Below, piece by piece: positions 1-14,364 of a stretch of DNA of 64,000 bases. A program made the position numbers and the translations under genes. Source of the stretch: Nipponacmea schrenckii. Lineage: Eukaryota; Mollusca; Gastropoda; Lottiidae. Position 1 is the stretch's first letter. The number at the start of each line of letters is the position of its first letter. Location of the stretch: contig JAUJPP010000003.1 in NCBI GenBank assembly GCA_030562195.1, positions 20,491,398 through 20,555,397 of the forward strand, in the 5' to 3' direction. The notes beneath the pieces were generated by a model, which saw only the letters and a list, made by a program, of their open reading frames with translations, was not told the origin of the DNA and ran no database searches.

Positions 1-272
1 CATTGTAAAGAACTGAATAGAATTAGGTTAAACATGAAAATGTATGGATCTGATCGATTTATGATGGGAATCAATCAGATTACTATATACAACAGCTAAT
101 AATAATAGCCAACTGTTACCTATGGATTAACCTTCAATAAAATCTTAAACTACCTATTTTGACTATTTTAATCTAGATTAAAGATTTTTTAAAGGGTCTT
201 GAGTCTACATAAATCGAATTGTGATTATAAGTGGCAACACTTCGATATACACAATCACCCTTGGAAATTTAC

Positions 273-391
273 CGTATAAAAATAAAGCACCATCCTTAAA
301 AATGACAATGTACAAGTCCTCATCTGGTAACTTGTTGTATACCTTTATGCAATCAGATTCCAAATTGTGCCATAGCATTAATCGGTCATGA
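273..391 (-). CDS. Possible internal exon of an unidentified minus-strand gene
   Basis: A 119-nt segment on the minus strand is open for 39 codons and is framed by a good acceptor (cttcag) and a donor (ACG|gtaaat). It starts one base before a codon boundary and ends one base into a codon (phase 2 to 1). The peptide has an ordinary soluble-protein composition (for example KVYNKLPDEDLYIVIF), unlike most chance ORFs in this AT-rich DNA. I do not recognise the family and no neighbouring exon was found, so it may be a chance ORF. If real, the rest of its gene would lie to the left of the window or further up the minus strand. Confidence 0.25.
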
Positions 392-699
392 CTGAAGGTT
401 TTCAGGTTTGCAACCATCTTCAGGTAGGCCTATATCCTTCAGCGTAGACTTCCTCATAAAAGCCTGTAAAAGTGTCTAAATCAGATTGGACTTAAAATCC
501 TCACGTGAAACATCTGCACATTTAAGCATTTTATGATTGCAAAACAGTAGAATAATAACACTTTTATAAATCAAAACTAAACTGTTTTGTTAATTTCATT
601 ATCGCATAGAGTACAGGTATAAGTAGGATAACCCTTATACGATCACTGGAGTTACTTACAAATAAAATGATATTTCACAAATATGCTTTATTATATAGA

Positions 700-1080
700 C
701 CGTCAGATTTTCATAAATATACTTCATCATCTAAGCAACGTAAGGTTTACTTAAATACACTTCTTCATCCTTACAGCGAAGTTTACTTAAATATACTTTG
801 TCATCCTTACAGCGAGGTTTACTTAAATACACTTCGTCATCCCTACAGCGAGGTTTACTTAAATATACTTCGTCACCCTTACAGTGAGGTTTACTTAAAT
901 ATACTTCATCATCTGAATATTGTGAGGTATTCATAAATGCACTTCTTCATTATACCATAAGATGGAGAAGAGTAGGATGTAAAACTCCATTCATTTCATT
1001 TCATAAATATACTTCATCTATAAATGTACTCCATGTGAATCTTATGGTGTAGCTTGCTTAAAATATATTTCATCATCTTG
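700..1080. repeat. 36-bp minisatellite with degenerate flanking copies
   Basis: About five tandem copies of a 36-bp unit occupy roughly 741-925; the core is GGTTTACTTAAATACACTTC followed by a CATCCTTACAGCGA segment. Degenerate relatives (CATAAATATACTTCATC) flank the array on both sides to about 1080. Because 36 is divisible by 3, the array is open on both strands and gives two spurious 12-residue-repeat ORFs. It is treated as non-coding. Confidence 0.85.
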
Positions 1081-4000
1081 ACCTTTTTACATTGAATACT
1101 ACAAACGTGGCTTAAAGATAATAATTTAATTCGAAAGTTGCTTAGTCAGAGTTGAGATTAAAGGGTAATATTTGAATGTTTCGAGAGCTTTTGACCATCT
1201 TAATCTTATTAAATATGTAAAGTAAATCAGAATAAAGCGAAACATTAAGCTGACTTGAATTATATCTACCTCATTATACGCTCGATATCAATTAACCAAA
1301 TTCGAATTAACAGTCATAGTCTTATAATTTATTATATTTCTTGTCTAAAATGTGAACCTATAAATTTGAATAAGTTGTCTATTAATGAGCTGGCCCACCT
1401 TGTTCGTCTGAAAATGACAGGAAGAACCTTTCTGAAAGCCTAGGCACTGAAATCTTTAAGTACGATTGTAAACCAATCCTTGGCTTGCTATCGATATTGT
1501 AGAAGGATGTGAACTGTATCTAAAACTCTCAAACTTACATTGTCCTAAGTTTATTTGAGTGAACAGTTCATTTGCTGTTACAATAGTACTGCCAAACTAT
1601 TATTTTGGATATCGAATTTCGTTTTGCAGTTCGGGTCGTTAGTACTTGATTATTTTTCTGTTTACTGAATTTCATGGGGTGTACGAAAAATGTTGTTGTT
1701 ATCAAATAAAACCACAAAGCATACAACAGTGATGAGTCTCTTCACATAAATAAAGAGTTGATATCAGAGAGGTGTTAGAAACAAATGTGTAGTGTGAAAG
1801 AATATTTGAAGACCAGCCTCTGGTCACTACCGGTCAGTTAGCGTCCACTTGTCAAAACTTCCCTTCTCTGTGTCACTTAACAAAGACTTGAAAAATGTCT
1901 GCTTAATTCTTCAATTACCTTATCATTTAGTTTTTAACTCAAGTTGTATTTAACCCAGATAATTTGTTGACGAAGAGACTATAACAACGTTTTCATTCGA
2001 ACTTACCTATAAATCTGGTAGGACAGGCCGCTTAGCCTTAACAAACAGCATGACAGTAAGGTATTGACCGGACAAATACAACAGTTAGAATTCAGAACAG
2101 AATACAAACTATAACATGAAAAATTTAAAGTTTTCGGACAAGTGAAATTGACTTATTATTGGAAATCGTTTGTCTAACATGACAAATGGTATTTGGTTGA
2201 AATTGCGGCAAGATGATGTTTGTCACGTCCGTCATATTTATACTGGAGAAGAGTATGTAAATGATTGGCCGTTAACGAACACATAAACATCATTCTGGTT
2301 CACTTCTTCAATTTGAACTACAACTACTATAATATTTTGTTTTATACAAGTCTTTGGATCATATAATTTAACCTGCTTACACTGTTTTGTTTTTTTCGGC
2401 TATGGAAGGAATCTGTACCAAATTTATCATTATAGTATAAAGTTTCCAATCCAAGGGAGATAACTTGGAATTTAAACACGCAATTAAAAATATTTCAAAT
2501 TCTCTGGAAAATGTAGCATCATGAAGAAGGCAGAAAGCGTAACTTAGACGTTATAGTAATTATGTGTAAAATGTCAGTTAGGTCATATCACACTTTATCA
2601 CTGCCATAGTCAACTATATGTATACGCCTGTTGCATAACTTCCGGTTGGATCGATATCTTCAACAAAAACCATTGGTTTATTATTTGTTCTTTTATCTTT
2701 CACTATGTGTAGTGTTAAAGTCGACAAAATTAAACTTCACTAGAATCTCAACCTGTTTCACCAAATTTTAGCAAAAGTACTATCAAGTTTTAAAAAGCAA
2801 ATAATCCGGCTTATTGAGCTGAATTTAAAATCATTTTCACCGATAAGATACAATCTGAAATTAGTGTAGATCACCATCTAGGACACATCTCGACTACGTG
2901 AGTTCTTTGTTATAGATGAAGAACTTTTTGTATAAAGAATTAGGCCCATCTTTTAAATATGTACATCATTTGAAACTCTCCTAAGCTTCAAAAATTCTTA
3001 AGAAAACATGGGGGAAAAAGGGAGGTTGAAAACAGACACCATTCAATATGGAATTAGATAGAGATTGAGAAGTAATATCACTGGCGCTGTCATTCTAAAC
3101 CTCAGAACAACCCAATATAATATCAATCCACCATGTTCCCATCTAATTTCTCATAGCTGGTCTATTTTCAGTTAATTTTCTAATAGTTAGTATTGTTTGT
3201 TTAATGATTAGAGTTGACAGAGATGAGGAAATATGACCCGATCTGTCCTCTACCGGCTGATGATTACCAGAAAATTACATTATCATATGTCAATATAGAA
3301 TATTTATTCCATCGTCATCTTCATTTTGTTGAAGAGACTGAAGACGATATGGACTATATCCGGATCATTGTATCATAGTTTTGAACTTTGACCTTGTCAT
3401 AGATTTTCAAGTTATCGCAATTACGAGGTAAATATAAATAATCATAATTGCACAAATGAATGTTAGTTGGATTTTTATAAGTAAAAATGTCCACAATTTT
3501 CAGACTTGTGTGGATTTGAGACCAATACCAAACACTCGTAAGGGAATGGTATGATGATATTCACAAGACCCGAATAGCTTTGACAGGAACCAGTTCGTAG
3601 GCTTACGGCCTATTTGAATAATATTCAATTAAAATACTATTGTACATCATAATCTGAAGATAATCTCCTTAATAATTTTACTGTAAAATTACGATAAAAA
3701 AGACAGAATCTTTGACAAACAAGAAAAGAAATACAATTATTTGATTGGGATTTTTGTTGTATAGATATCCAATTTCCTTTTAATATTCAATAACTTTCAG
3801 ATTATCAAAATGTAAACGTAAACAGGTGGAAAAATACCTGAATAATGAAATCTGTTTTCAGACTCATCCACAATATTTTAGTATGCGACACGGTTTTAGT
3901 TTCCATTTCAACGTTGACTGTTCTGCTTCGAATTTTGTTCAATTATTACTGAAGACTATACCTGTATAACGGTCATTAGCTTCTGAAGGGAAAAAATCAC

Positions 4001-7000
4001 AGAACTCTTTAACTTTATACGGGATTTGTTCAGTTCAAGATCATTATGCTCTAAAGACAAGATGTTTGTCCAACCTTTTCCTTTAATACAAAAGAAAATA
4101 ATAAAGGTCAACAAAAATACGAAATTGGCTTAAATAAGATTCGACTAACACATTCTGAAGTTATGATGACCAATTTAGTAATATTATTCTTAATTAACCA
4201 CATTACATTTATATGATTCAATATCGACTAAATTAATACTTTATTATTTCGCTTCGGATAAATTTCCATTCCATCTTTCTAATCTTACCGATAAAGAATG
4301 GCGGCAAACTACAACAGGAAAGAGGTAATTTCGGTCTGAGTAAGTTCGGACAGACGAAATGAGTTTCAATTTAGACTAATTGCGGTGAAATGAGGAAAAC
4401 TCACGTTCGAATGTAATATAATGCCGTGGTTAAGTTAGGTTCGGCTGTTTTACAAGTAAAATTGGAAATTCTTCTCTTTGGTCCCTTTGACCTTTTCAGC
4501 CAAATTCATCGTCATTTTAGTCCTGATATCTTCTCTTATTTAATGAAGTTTTAGATTAAAAATTCTACCAAGAAACCTTTTAGTTAACATTTTAATCATT
4601 TCCTCAGAGCTGGAGTTTTTCCGCTGCATTTTCTCGCAACATTATTGCACTTTTCTGCTTCTTTAATTTTCTGTATTTCTGTAAAATGCATGTTTTTATT
4701 TCACATTTAAAGATTAAAAACCGATGCCTTACATTTAAAACGTAGGATAAAATGTTTCTCAACCCCATGTATCATAGACTTTGTGTAAGTGGTTTTCTTA
4801 TTGATAGAAAAGCAAATCAACCAACATTTCTAACGAAACTGAACAGATATTAAAATCTGTGTATCACAAATTGAATGTTGACAAAGAGATATATTTATAA
4901 TAAATCTAATTAAGCCAAGGCAAATATAGTATAAAATATCACAAACAGATTTGCCAAAGAAATATCTTACTTGTAAAAATTCTACATAGATTTCGTTTGA
5001 TGTCGAATATACTTGGTTTCAATTGCATTGATGATATAAAAATCAACAGAACTGCGTATAAAGAAAGAATGGGTTATATTTGTAAACGAAATAATGTGGT
5101 GAATGTAATTAAGGTAGTGTATTGTACGGAACACACCTTAAAAATTATATTAAGTTTTGAGGTATAAAGGTCTGTTTAAATGAGGAGTCGCCTCAATACA
5201 CTGTAAGAACATATTATTGAACATATAGAGGAATAGATATTTAACGTACAATGATCTACAATGATCAAAACTAAGATTTTGCTCTTCTAGTAAATTGATA
5301 AACCTTATTAGCAGAAAACCTTAGGTTGATATGATGGTAGTAATATTGATATTATGATGATAACCTTACTTTAGTATTTATCTTACAACTCTAATTATCT
5401 CCCCTTCATGACAGTGTTTACATTCTAAACATTATCTCCTGTATCCATAGCAAACCAAAATAACAAAATACTTTTTTCATCGTTCACGTATCGACAAATT
5501 TTACTTTGATACATTGCCTCGCCTCTGATTCTAATATTCAAATTCTATCATAATATTTGCTCAACAAGACTAACAATTTTAATAATTTCTTTACCATATT
5601 TCTGTAGAAATCTATTGAAACTCTTGTTAATTTACTCCCAAAATAATTTCAAACGTGAATATCAAATTTTATTTTTCATTCAAATATTATTATAAAATTA
5701 GGATTTATTATTGAATTTGAATAAACCTCATAAACAAATAAATAAAGGAATTTGGTTTTTAGTTGGCTCGTTATTTCTTTTAAAAATTATTAATATTTCA
5801 AATATAATAAAGTAGCACTATTTTCTATTTAAACTACTTAGTTCAGTCATAATTATTAATATTAGAATGATATATTATTTTAAGCCATTAAAAAAGAAAA
5901 GAAAAATAATTTATGTAAATAAAATGAAAATAAATGTTTATTATTATACTTTAAACTCCATATATTGAATACGATGTTATTTATAAATACAACATAATAT
6001 TCATATGTTAAGTATTTACAGATATTCAATTTTTACGAATTTCTATGAAAGAAGGGCATTTCAGCAATAAAAACATTTATATAAGTATATAACTTCACCT
6101 TAAATGAATGAATTAACTAAATAAGAGGAATTACGGTGGACTGATCAAGTCTATAGTCAACATGTAATGGTTTGATTCTACTTGTAAACATGGTCTGTAA
6201 TTTGTAATGACATTAATTTACTAGTTATCTATATTTTAACATCACTGTGTACTTTTCATGTCTTGCCATTTTAATATGGATAGACTATGGACTACCTAAC
6301 TAGTCGCCTTTCAACGGGGGATCGTGCCAAAGCTCTCAACAACTTACGGAAATCCATGAATTGTCTATTTGAACCAAATCACACGTTTAGCTTTTACACC
6401 ATGGGCAATAAATCATTCATTCACCATTTTCAATAAATCTCAGTGAATTCCGCCAAAATTCTACGACAAACTTCGTGTGAATGAATTTAATTAACGGATA
6501 CGGACTGATTATGTCCCTTTGCAATCAAAGACTGGAGTTTTAATGAAAATGATAATAGACGATATATCAAGGTCTCTTGTAGATAATTTAATTTTTAATC
6601 AAGAAAAGAAATTTGACTATTTATAGGTTGACTGGTGTATTATAATTCGTGGGAAAGCAGTTCAATCATGTAAATTAGTCAATTATAACACAGAGAATAA
6701 TGGGAAAATAACTAATTAAAATTCTTGTTTACCGCCTGAGAAAATCTCGATCAATAATCTACCTTTAACGAGACTCTGTGAAATTTCACACAATCTGATA
6801 GGCAGAGTTGTTACTGAATATTCTACTCTATATATGAACAATAAGAAATATATTGTTGTCATCGATATGATTATTGATATTTGGGAATATTTCACACAAG
6901 TATTTTGTCTGATATGCATATAGTATCTTGCTTCGTGATAAATGAAGGCATCAAAAAGCACAATTGGAATTTTACATAATTAAGAACAATATTATGGATA

Positions 7001-10000
7001 GACTATTTTGGCCTTTATTAACCCTAGTAAAATAATTTAACTTGATTTAAAATTTGAAAGCCGGTGTTTTACCTGAAGAACAAGATGGTTAATGATAACT
7101 TTATGATTAATAGATTTCCATACAAGTGCTAAGGAAGGTGTGAATTCTATGCCATCTGCACGTAACTGTCAGACTGACAATAATATCAAACACAGACGGA
7201 GCTTTATGTCTATATCGGATAAGAATAATGATACATCTACCAGAATGCGGTGAAAACAGAATAGATCCGAACTTCTACAAACTTAGAGCAGAATTAATTT
7301 GGTTTACTAGCATTAGATTACGGTTGAATTTGAAACAAATGTGATACTAGTACACTATAAACTAAATCAAAGAATAAACTCCTAATGAATTTTTAAAGAT
7401 GATCTGTGGTGTGATAATTTCACAGAGGCTGCAGCACAGTTTTTACTTTGATAATAGATCAGACTTTGTTAATTTAGAAGAGTCAAGCAATGCCCAGCCG
7501 AATAATATCACCATCATGATCGTCATTGAAATATTGTAGGTTGACATTCAGTTTGTGTTATGTAAAGTAAAGATAGGGTTACAATATGAGAGGTATCGGC
7601 TAACACTATCGAGTATTGATGAAGGAAATTCTAAATTTATATCATCTCTGACAATAACATTGGACCTCTTTAACAATTTGATGAGATTGGTCTCTCTTCA
7701 AACATTGACGCCATCTTTATTTGTCTTTGGTCAACTCATTTTCATCTCCTATAATAACAAATTACTTTTCCATTCTGTAACAGGAGACCAATAATTTGTT
7801 TCCAGAAATGAAGAGAAACTGAGTTATTTTGTAACTGAAATTGAGATCTTACATTGGTATTCATCTAAAGAACTGGATATGTTACAAGGTGGAGATTTTC
7901 CATGAATGCCAATTCTGGTTAACAAGCCTCTCCGAATAAATTCAAATATAGGCATTGACGAATTCCGATGTCCAACTGTTAATAAGAAAACCTTTTATGA
8001 AAGCGGTTAAGGCTAACATGTTTTTTTTCTTCAAGCGTCGTGAAAAGTTTTTGAAGTTTAAATTTTTTTTCTTTAAATACATGTGGATGATGTTATAACT
8101 TATCTACTTTCAACGTTAAAACAACCACTCACTTTTAAAACAATTTCTGAAATACCAGAAAGCCATTCAGTAATTTTTGAATATTTACTCGGAGTCCAAG
8201 AATGATCGGGATGAGACTTCACGCGTAAACATTCCCATATTTTCTGATGGCTTGTCAACTACTAAATGTATAAACAATGAATGTAAATTTGTTTATTTTA
8301 TTTAAACAAGAAGGCACAGTCAGACCGACTCCGATTTTTTCACGTCCTTGAATCCTATCATTGACATAACTTGTTAATGACTGTTTGGTGTAATTTACCG
8401 GAATTCAAAATACTCGCGTCTAACTCTACTTCCCTTCATTTACTCCATTAGATTTTTGCAATCAACTATGTAAGTTATCAGAGCATTGTCATTTATGTCG
8501 CGATTCTACATCACTTTAAACAATGTATTTCTTTATTGGCACAATTTTCCTTATGTTTCAAATACATATTGTTATATAGTAATTAAATAGATATGCATAA
8601 TTGAACTCTGATATGCAAACTAACGTAAAGCATGTCGACAAAAATAAAAAAAATGACCACCTGACCGCAAGAGAATACGAACGGCAAAACTTCACCACAA
8701 TATGGAGCAATTTTTAAGGCAATAAGTAAATAAAAAGCTTGAAAGGAAGATATTGGCCAAATATTCACTCGAGTTACAAAAAAACATTTGGAGTGATATC
8801 ATATTGTGAAATAGGAAAAAATCATAAGTTTAAACTATTACCCCTTCACTATAAAATAATATCTCAGAGAGTAATGTGATCGGTGAATATTTCTTTTTTC
8901 TACTAAATCTATAAAATGATGATTGATAAAAAATAAAAGAGTTGTTTAGTTGAGTTCGATAGTAAAGATTTTCTCTGCCGACAAAACAAATAAAAATTCA
9001 ACATTATCTATTTCTTCTTTTTCCGATTTCCTCTTAAAATCTTTTTTATTTATTTTGACTGAGCAGACAAATTAAATAATTGGCGACTATTTTATAATTA
9101 TTTTTTTACATCTATATGTAGTCCACAGCAAGAGCTTTTGCAGGTTTGAAATTAAATTAATAAGGTAAAGTATATATAGATAAAATGGGCACAAAATAAT
9201 TTTCGTGATATTATACGATTAATTATGAGATTAATCTGAAATACCCTATATCAACCTGAATATATTTCTTGTTCATAATAATCTTTATTTTTATTCAATT
9301 ATAACATCACCAATTGAATTATTTTATTGATTTGCTGGCAATATGGAACTGGAATCCAAGGCAACCAGGCGTAGGATATGAAGATATTGTCAGACACCAT
9401 TATTTTCTTTTATTAAAATCTGATATTGGGTACAGACGTCGCCAATCATCTTAGAGATATTTTTAATTATCAATTAATAATTGTGATTTAAATTAAAATA
9501 TATATAAAGTTTATAAATATTCAGACATTTTGATTTATTTTCAGACATTAGTTTAAGAATATATTTTCAGATGTATTCAATTTGTCACGAAATTTTTATT
9601 GAACGTTTTCAAAAGGGACAACCAATATCTTGATTATATTCGAAAAAACAGCAGAAAAAATAATATTCTGACTTTTCGGAAAATGAGTGAAATTGGTAGC
9701 CCAAATAGGCGCTTGCGTTCATTTTTGCAAATATTCTATAGGGTTGTGAAGCATGTGGGACTAAAATTATAGCCATTAGGAATGAATCGAGACTAAGAAA
9801 ATCATCTAGCCATAGTATAAGTTGATGTGCGAAATTACATACAAACTATGTATAAACACGAATAAGTGTAACTAAATAACAGAGAACTGTTTCAATTCAA
9901 GTATTCTATTACAATATTTCAGTATCTATGTCCAATAAGTCAATACTTTTAGTGTCAGATTTAGAAACTTTTTGAGTACATCAAAGTTATATTAGGGTGA

Positions 10001-11030
10001 TCGGGCACTTTTAAGAGTAGCAAATTTAATTTAAGATCTTTTTAAGTGTAGAAAATTAAAATTAGAATATGAAAAGCACAAGTAACCTAATGGAATAAAA
10101 AAATTAATTAAATAAAATTTGTTCAATATTACAATGAGATACAAAAATTTAATTGAGGTATATATACAACTTTACATATAGCTTAAATATTAAAATTGAT
10201 TTATTTTTTTTTTTTAATTTTATTTATTTATTTTCTTTTGTTGTAGTTAGCATATTATTCATATAGTTTCGTTTGTTTTGTTTTTTAAAGGATAAATAAA
10301 ATTTATTCGTAATATTTAAATATTAAAATAAAAACAAATATCTCTAGTTCTGTACAAATATTAAAACTAAGAATTTAAGAAATTCCAGAAAACAATTCAT
10401 TTCGTTTTCTTAATAAGCAAATAAAAATCACAAAAAAATATTGTTAAAAATGAATTTCCTCGCACTAAAGTAAATAATATCGATAAAATTATTTCTGAGC
10501 AACTTTAAACAGTATATTTAATTTACTTAAACCTCTTCTTTGTTTGGTCAAAATTAGGTAAATTTTAAACATAAATTTCATTGGAAAAATATATCGTATC
10601 TTTTTAATTTAGGTAAACACAGTCTTTTTATAAGCATGAAAATATTTATTTATTATCTTAAACAACTCAATTCCTATATATTTGTTTCTGCTTTTTTCAG
10701 GATTTGTAAATCTATATTTTGTGCAAGCGTTTCTGCGCATCAACAAGTTAGTTATGAAATCATTATTATTTTACAATATAACCATATATGTATGTTGAAA
10801 TTATTTCATGTGTAAATTTCTATATTTCATCCCTGAAGTAGTCATAATAAACTTTATACATATAGAAAAATCATTGAAAATCTACTTACGAGAAATTGAA
10901 GAGAATGAAAACTTTCCTAAATGAAAAATGGGGCTCTTAAACAACAATTATTTTGATAACGAGGGGGTAATTCACGCCTGCTGGCGATATCGTCTGTTGA
11001 TATGAAAGGCGCCAAATGAGAACGAGGCAA
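1081..11030. other. Gene-poor AT-rich stretch
   Basis: I see no recognisable coding exon, RNA gene or structured element in these 10 kb. The longest ORFs are 60-81 codons with compositions expected from AT-rich DNA. The segments at about 5.55-6.1 kb and 10.0-10.7 kb are especially A/T-rich. A molluscan AAGGGAGATAACTT motif occurs at about 2454. The stretch could be intergenic or a long intron; the sequence does not decide. Confidence 0.5.
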
Positions 11031-11038
11031 GAAGTATT

Positions 11039-11047
11039 TATATAAAG
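11039..11047 (+). promoter_or_regulatory. TATA-box candidate
   Basis: TATATAAAG lies in a locally GC-richer patch (10970-11060). About 70 bp downstream an ATG is followed directly by a splice-donor-like sequence (ATG|gtgagg). This spacing is what a TATA-driven first exon would show, with a transcription start expected near 11068-11070. No downstream gene was identified, so this rests on motif arrangement only. Confidence 0.3.
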
Positions 11048-11068
11048 CCGTGTGCTACCATGATCTGT

Positions 11069-11115
11069 ATCTGATAGCTGAGAAAAGTTTGAAGAAGAAC
11101 ACAATAAATTGAATG
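11069..11115 (+). other. Possible first exon (5' UTR plus ATG)
   Basis: The segment from the predicted start site below the TATA box ends in GAATG|gtgagg, a good splice donor. It would be a short first exon that is 5' UTR or ends at the initiator ATG. The start coordinate is inferred from TATA spacing. Matching downstream exons were not recognised. Confidence 0.2.
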
Positions 11116-11519
11116 GTGAGGTACCTTGTTCTAATATTTATCTACGACTATCAGTTTAATATCGTCTAACAGTACATTAGTCGCTGACTGAATCTCTTCA
11201 TATCAAAATACAAACTACGTCATTAGGTCTTTCAATATCCTCAATTCTAATAAACTAAGGGCAAAACGACCCCGAGCCGTACTAAGATAGTTATTAAAAC
11301 CTTCAGATTTCAAACTCTTCATAAATAAAATGCGTTTTAAAATTAGTACAGGAAACATACAAAACCAAACAGATGCGAAATTTTAAACCTAGTACGGCCT
11401 CTCCTGTTAGAATGGCAATCCTAAACGGGCAAAATCGTTTTACAATGTACCTGGTATATGATTACAAATTAAATTCTTTCATGACAATTTTAACTATTTT
11501 CATAAAAGAATGTCATCTA

Positions 11520-11624
11520 ATGAAATTACTCTATTACTTATACTTGGTACTTATTCCTTTTCTTTTTTTTGGTGACTTTTCTCAACCTGAAACCAGTAAC
11601 ATAATAAGGTATTTCAACCTTTAG
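11520..11624 (+). CDS. Short signal-peptide-like ORF, unidentified
   Basis: This 34-codon ORF starts with Met-Lys, then a strongly hydrophobic stretch (LLYYLYLVLIPFLFF), then a polar segment. That is the pattern of a secretory signal peptide followed by the start of a mature chain. It lies 400 bp downstream of the possible TATA-driven first exon, and an acceptor-like sequence (ttttcataaaag) precedes it. A donor-like AAG|gtattt falls inside it, so it could be the 5' part of a spliced secreted-protein gene. T-rich DNA also produces such hydrophobic ORFs by chance, so confidence is low. Confidence 0.15.
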   Translation: MKLLYYLYLVLIPFLFFGDFSQPETSNIIRYFNL

Positions 11625-14364
11625 AATCAAATATACCAGAAATCCTTCTGTATTTTACAAATTTAAACTTTTATATATGACAATTGTTTCATGTCAGGGT
11701 GGACTCTACTTTCGGATTCAACCTTGTCAGATCCTTTCTTCAGTTTCCAAAACACGTGCTAAGTAAATACAATAGGGTTGTTTATATTATTCTCAATAAA
11801 TTAATCTGGTCATAATTTAAAATATAAACAATTAATGAACCTTTAATTGATACTAAAATATTAAATATTTGATACTGTATGTAACAATGGTACAACAACA
11901 CTTTAAATGCAATATAAATTTTTTGAGACATACGTAAACATTCGAAATCTTTAAATTCGTATTAATAGAACAAAAAGCAATATTATCCTAAATATTTTAA
12001 TGAAATAAGTCTATCAGAGAATTATCAGATGAAAGTATCCTTGAAGAAAACAAACAGAAAAGTTTCAAGTATCTTTAAAAAAGTGTAGAATCAGTTGAAC
12101 TTGTTTGATAAGTCAGGTAAAAATATTCAAATGAAATGTTCGTGATTTATCAAGTTGTTAAAACACAAGACCACCAAACGTCTGTTTTATTGTTTGGTAA
12201 CATTAGAATCACTTTAGAACAGGGTGGCCATTTCACATCGTGGACGATCTGATGCTGGTTTGGTTTCAGATCATTTAAGAATGACAGTTATCTTCAAACG
12301 CTATACGTTATGATCACATTTCAGTAGTAATCGCAGATGCAAGGTAGGGTTAATTCCCACAGACAGATATCATTTTGTATGAGTAAAACTTTGTTTATGC
12401 TCGAGATTGTGTGTTGTTTATAGAATGGTTGATAGTATTGTTAGATAGTAGATGGTAACCCTAATATGCAAATTTTACCCCCTTTGCACACTGCATGGCA
12501 CTGTCTGTCTTTATTAGCATATAAAGTGCCCAAGAGAAAGATGTGAAACTCTATTCATTTCATTTCATTTTTGATGCTTTATTCAGGCTTAAAAAATTAA
12601 CTGAACCTCGAGTAAATGTTATACTGTATGATATCGATTACAGCTACATTTACAGTCATTTGTGAATGTCTCAGTTGTAAGATCGTATCTCCTTCCGGTC
12701 GTAATCCAAAGCAGGAAAGTAAAGTATATTTCAGACACTTCTGTCATTTATTGTTTGTTAACATTATTCCTAAGAACCTGCTATATATTTTGTGAATATT
12801 TATACATTTCATTAACGCGATAAACAATACAAAGTGGAGACTTTTAAAATATTAATGATTGTTCAAATCAAGTACTTCAATACAAGGAGGGTAGATAAAA
12901 TAAAAGTGATTCTGTATTGAAGAAAACATTAGAATCTTACCTTTTTTTTTACATTTTACGTAAAGAACATTAAGATATTATACCAGCCACACAAACAATT
13001 AAAATGGTGCATTGCACCCAAAGCTGCTATCTATAACATGTTCTGACCATAGATAGTTAAACATCGCGTAACTAAGGTAAAACATTCGATAAGACATCAC
13101 ACATAGAGTCTTTGAAATTTAAAAAATGAAAGATATCTTAGGGAATTGACAGGGGGTTGACAATGGCATGTTCTTATGTCGATAAAAAACATAAAAAACC
13201 TAAAAAAAAAATACCATGCAACCGTGGTTTAGAATTCATCGATAACGCTTGCAGTCGACAATGAAATGCATCTCAAATGAATTTTGTGTACTGCAACACG
13301 CACAAAGGACGTTCACATGTTTAGAGCAGGAAGGGTTTTTCTTCACGTTACCCCCAAGGCACGATTTGGGTTCGTGCATTATTCAATATTTTCACACAAT
13401 CTTGAAAACCATTGATTTCGGTTATTTTAAATCATATATATTAAGTATTATTCACATGATTAAAAAAATATTCTTGTACTTTGAAGTTTTATTTTTGATG
13501 ACTTGAGGACATAGATGAGTTGAATCAGGGAATCCGCCTTTTATCTGAATGAAAATGCCTTAAACCTATCGTGACTTGCAAGTTTATTTCAAGAACAAGT
13601 TTTATTTTCTTCTGAAATGTTGGAAACATTTTGAAAATACATCGAAGAACCAACCCTCTGGAAATTTTTAACCTAAAGTCTAAGACAGCGTATATATCAC
13701 AGACAATATTTTATGAATGTGTAATTGTTAGGCAGGAAGGACACATAGATCTACCCATCAAAACTGTTATTTGTAAGTCAAAAGTTGAAAACTTAAAGTT
13801 GGTTTCCCCTATTTACATATATATACATATATAAAACATAATTGGACCGGTAATACTTGTATCAATAGAAAGTAGAGGTGTTCTAATGATCAAAAATACC
13901 AGATGGTCTCACAGGTCCTTAATTAACTCGTAATTAGGCTATACATGAAGGGATTTCCCTCGGTAGGGTACTACCATAGTTATGTACGTCAAGTCTCAAA
14001 TGTCGTTTTTTTTTTTTTGATCATCCAGTCTGTTAATTCGGTACATAACCGGACGCCTATCTAGCAAAAGTCAATAAAACCGTTAAATATCTCTTTGTAA
14101 AAACAATATGGATTAATTTAAATAAGTTTTAACTCACTAATAATAAAATACAAAATCAATTCTTATACACCTTCATTCATATGACGTCATTTGGTCACGT
14201 CAACAAACATGGAGTTAGCGTTTCAAAGCAGATCAGAGTCAAATGGATTCCACAAGCATTTCTACGTCGACATAGGTCTTTTGAACTTGAGAATACATGG
14301 ATTATTCATTAGAACCCAATTAATCAATTAGTAATCTTAATTAATTAGTAATCTTAATTTGGCT

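Noticed and set aside
667..936. YSEVYLNIL.HP repeat ORF and its antisense partner
   Set aside because: Both are readings of a 36-bp minisatellite; no start context or flanking gene.
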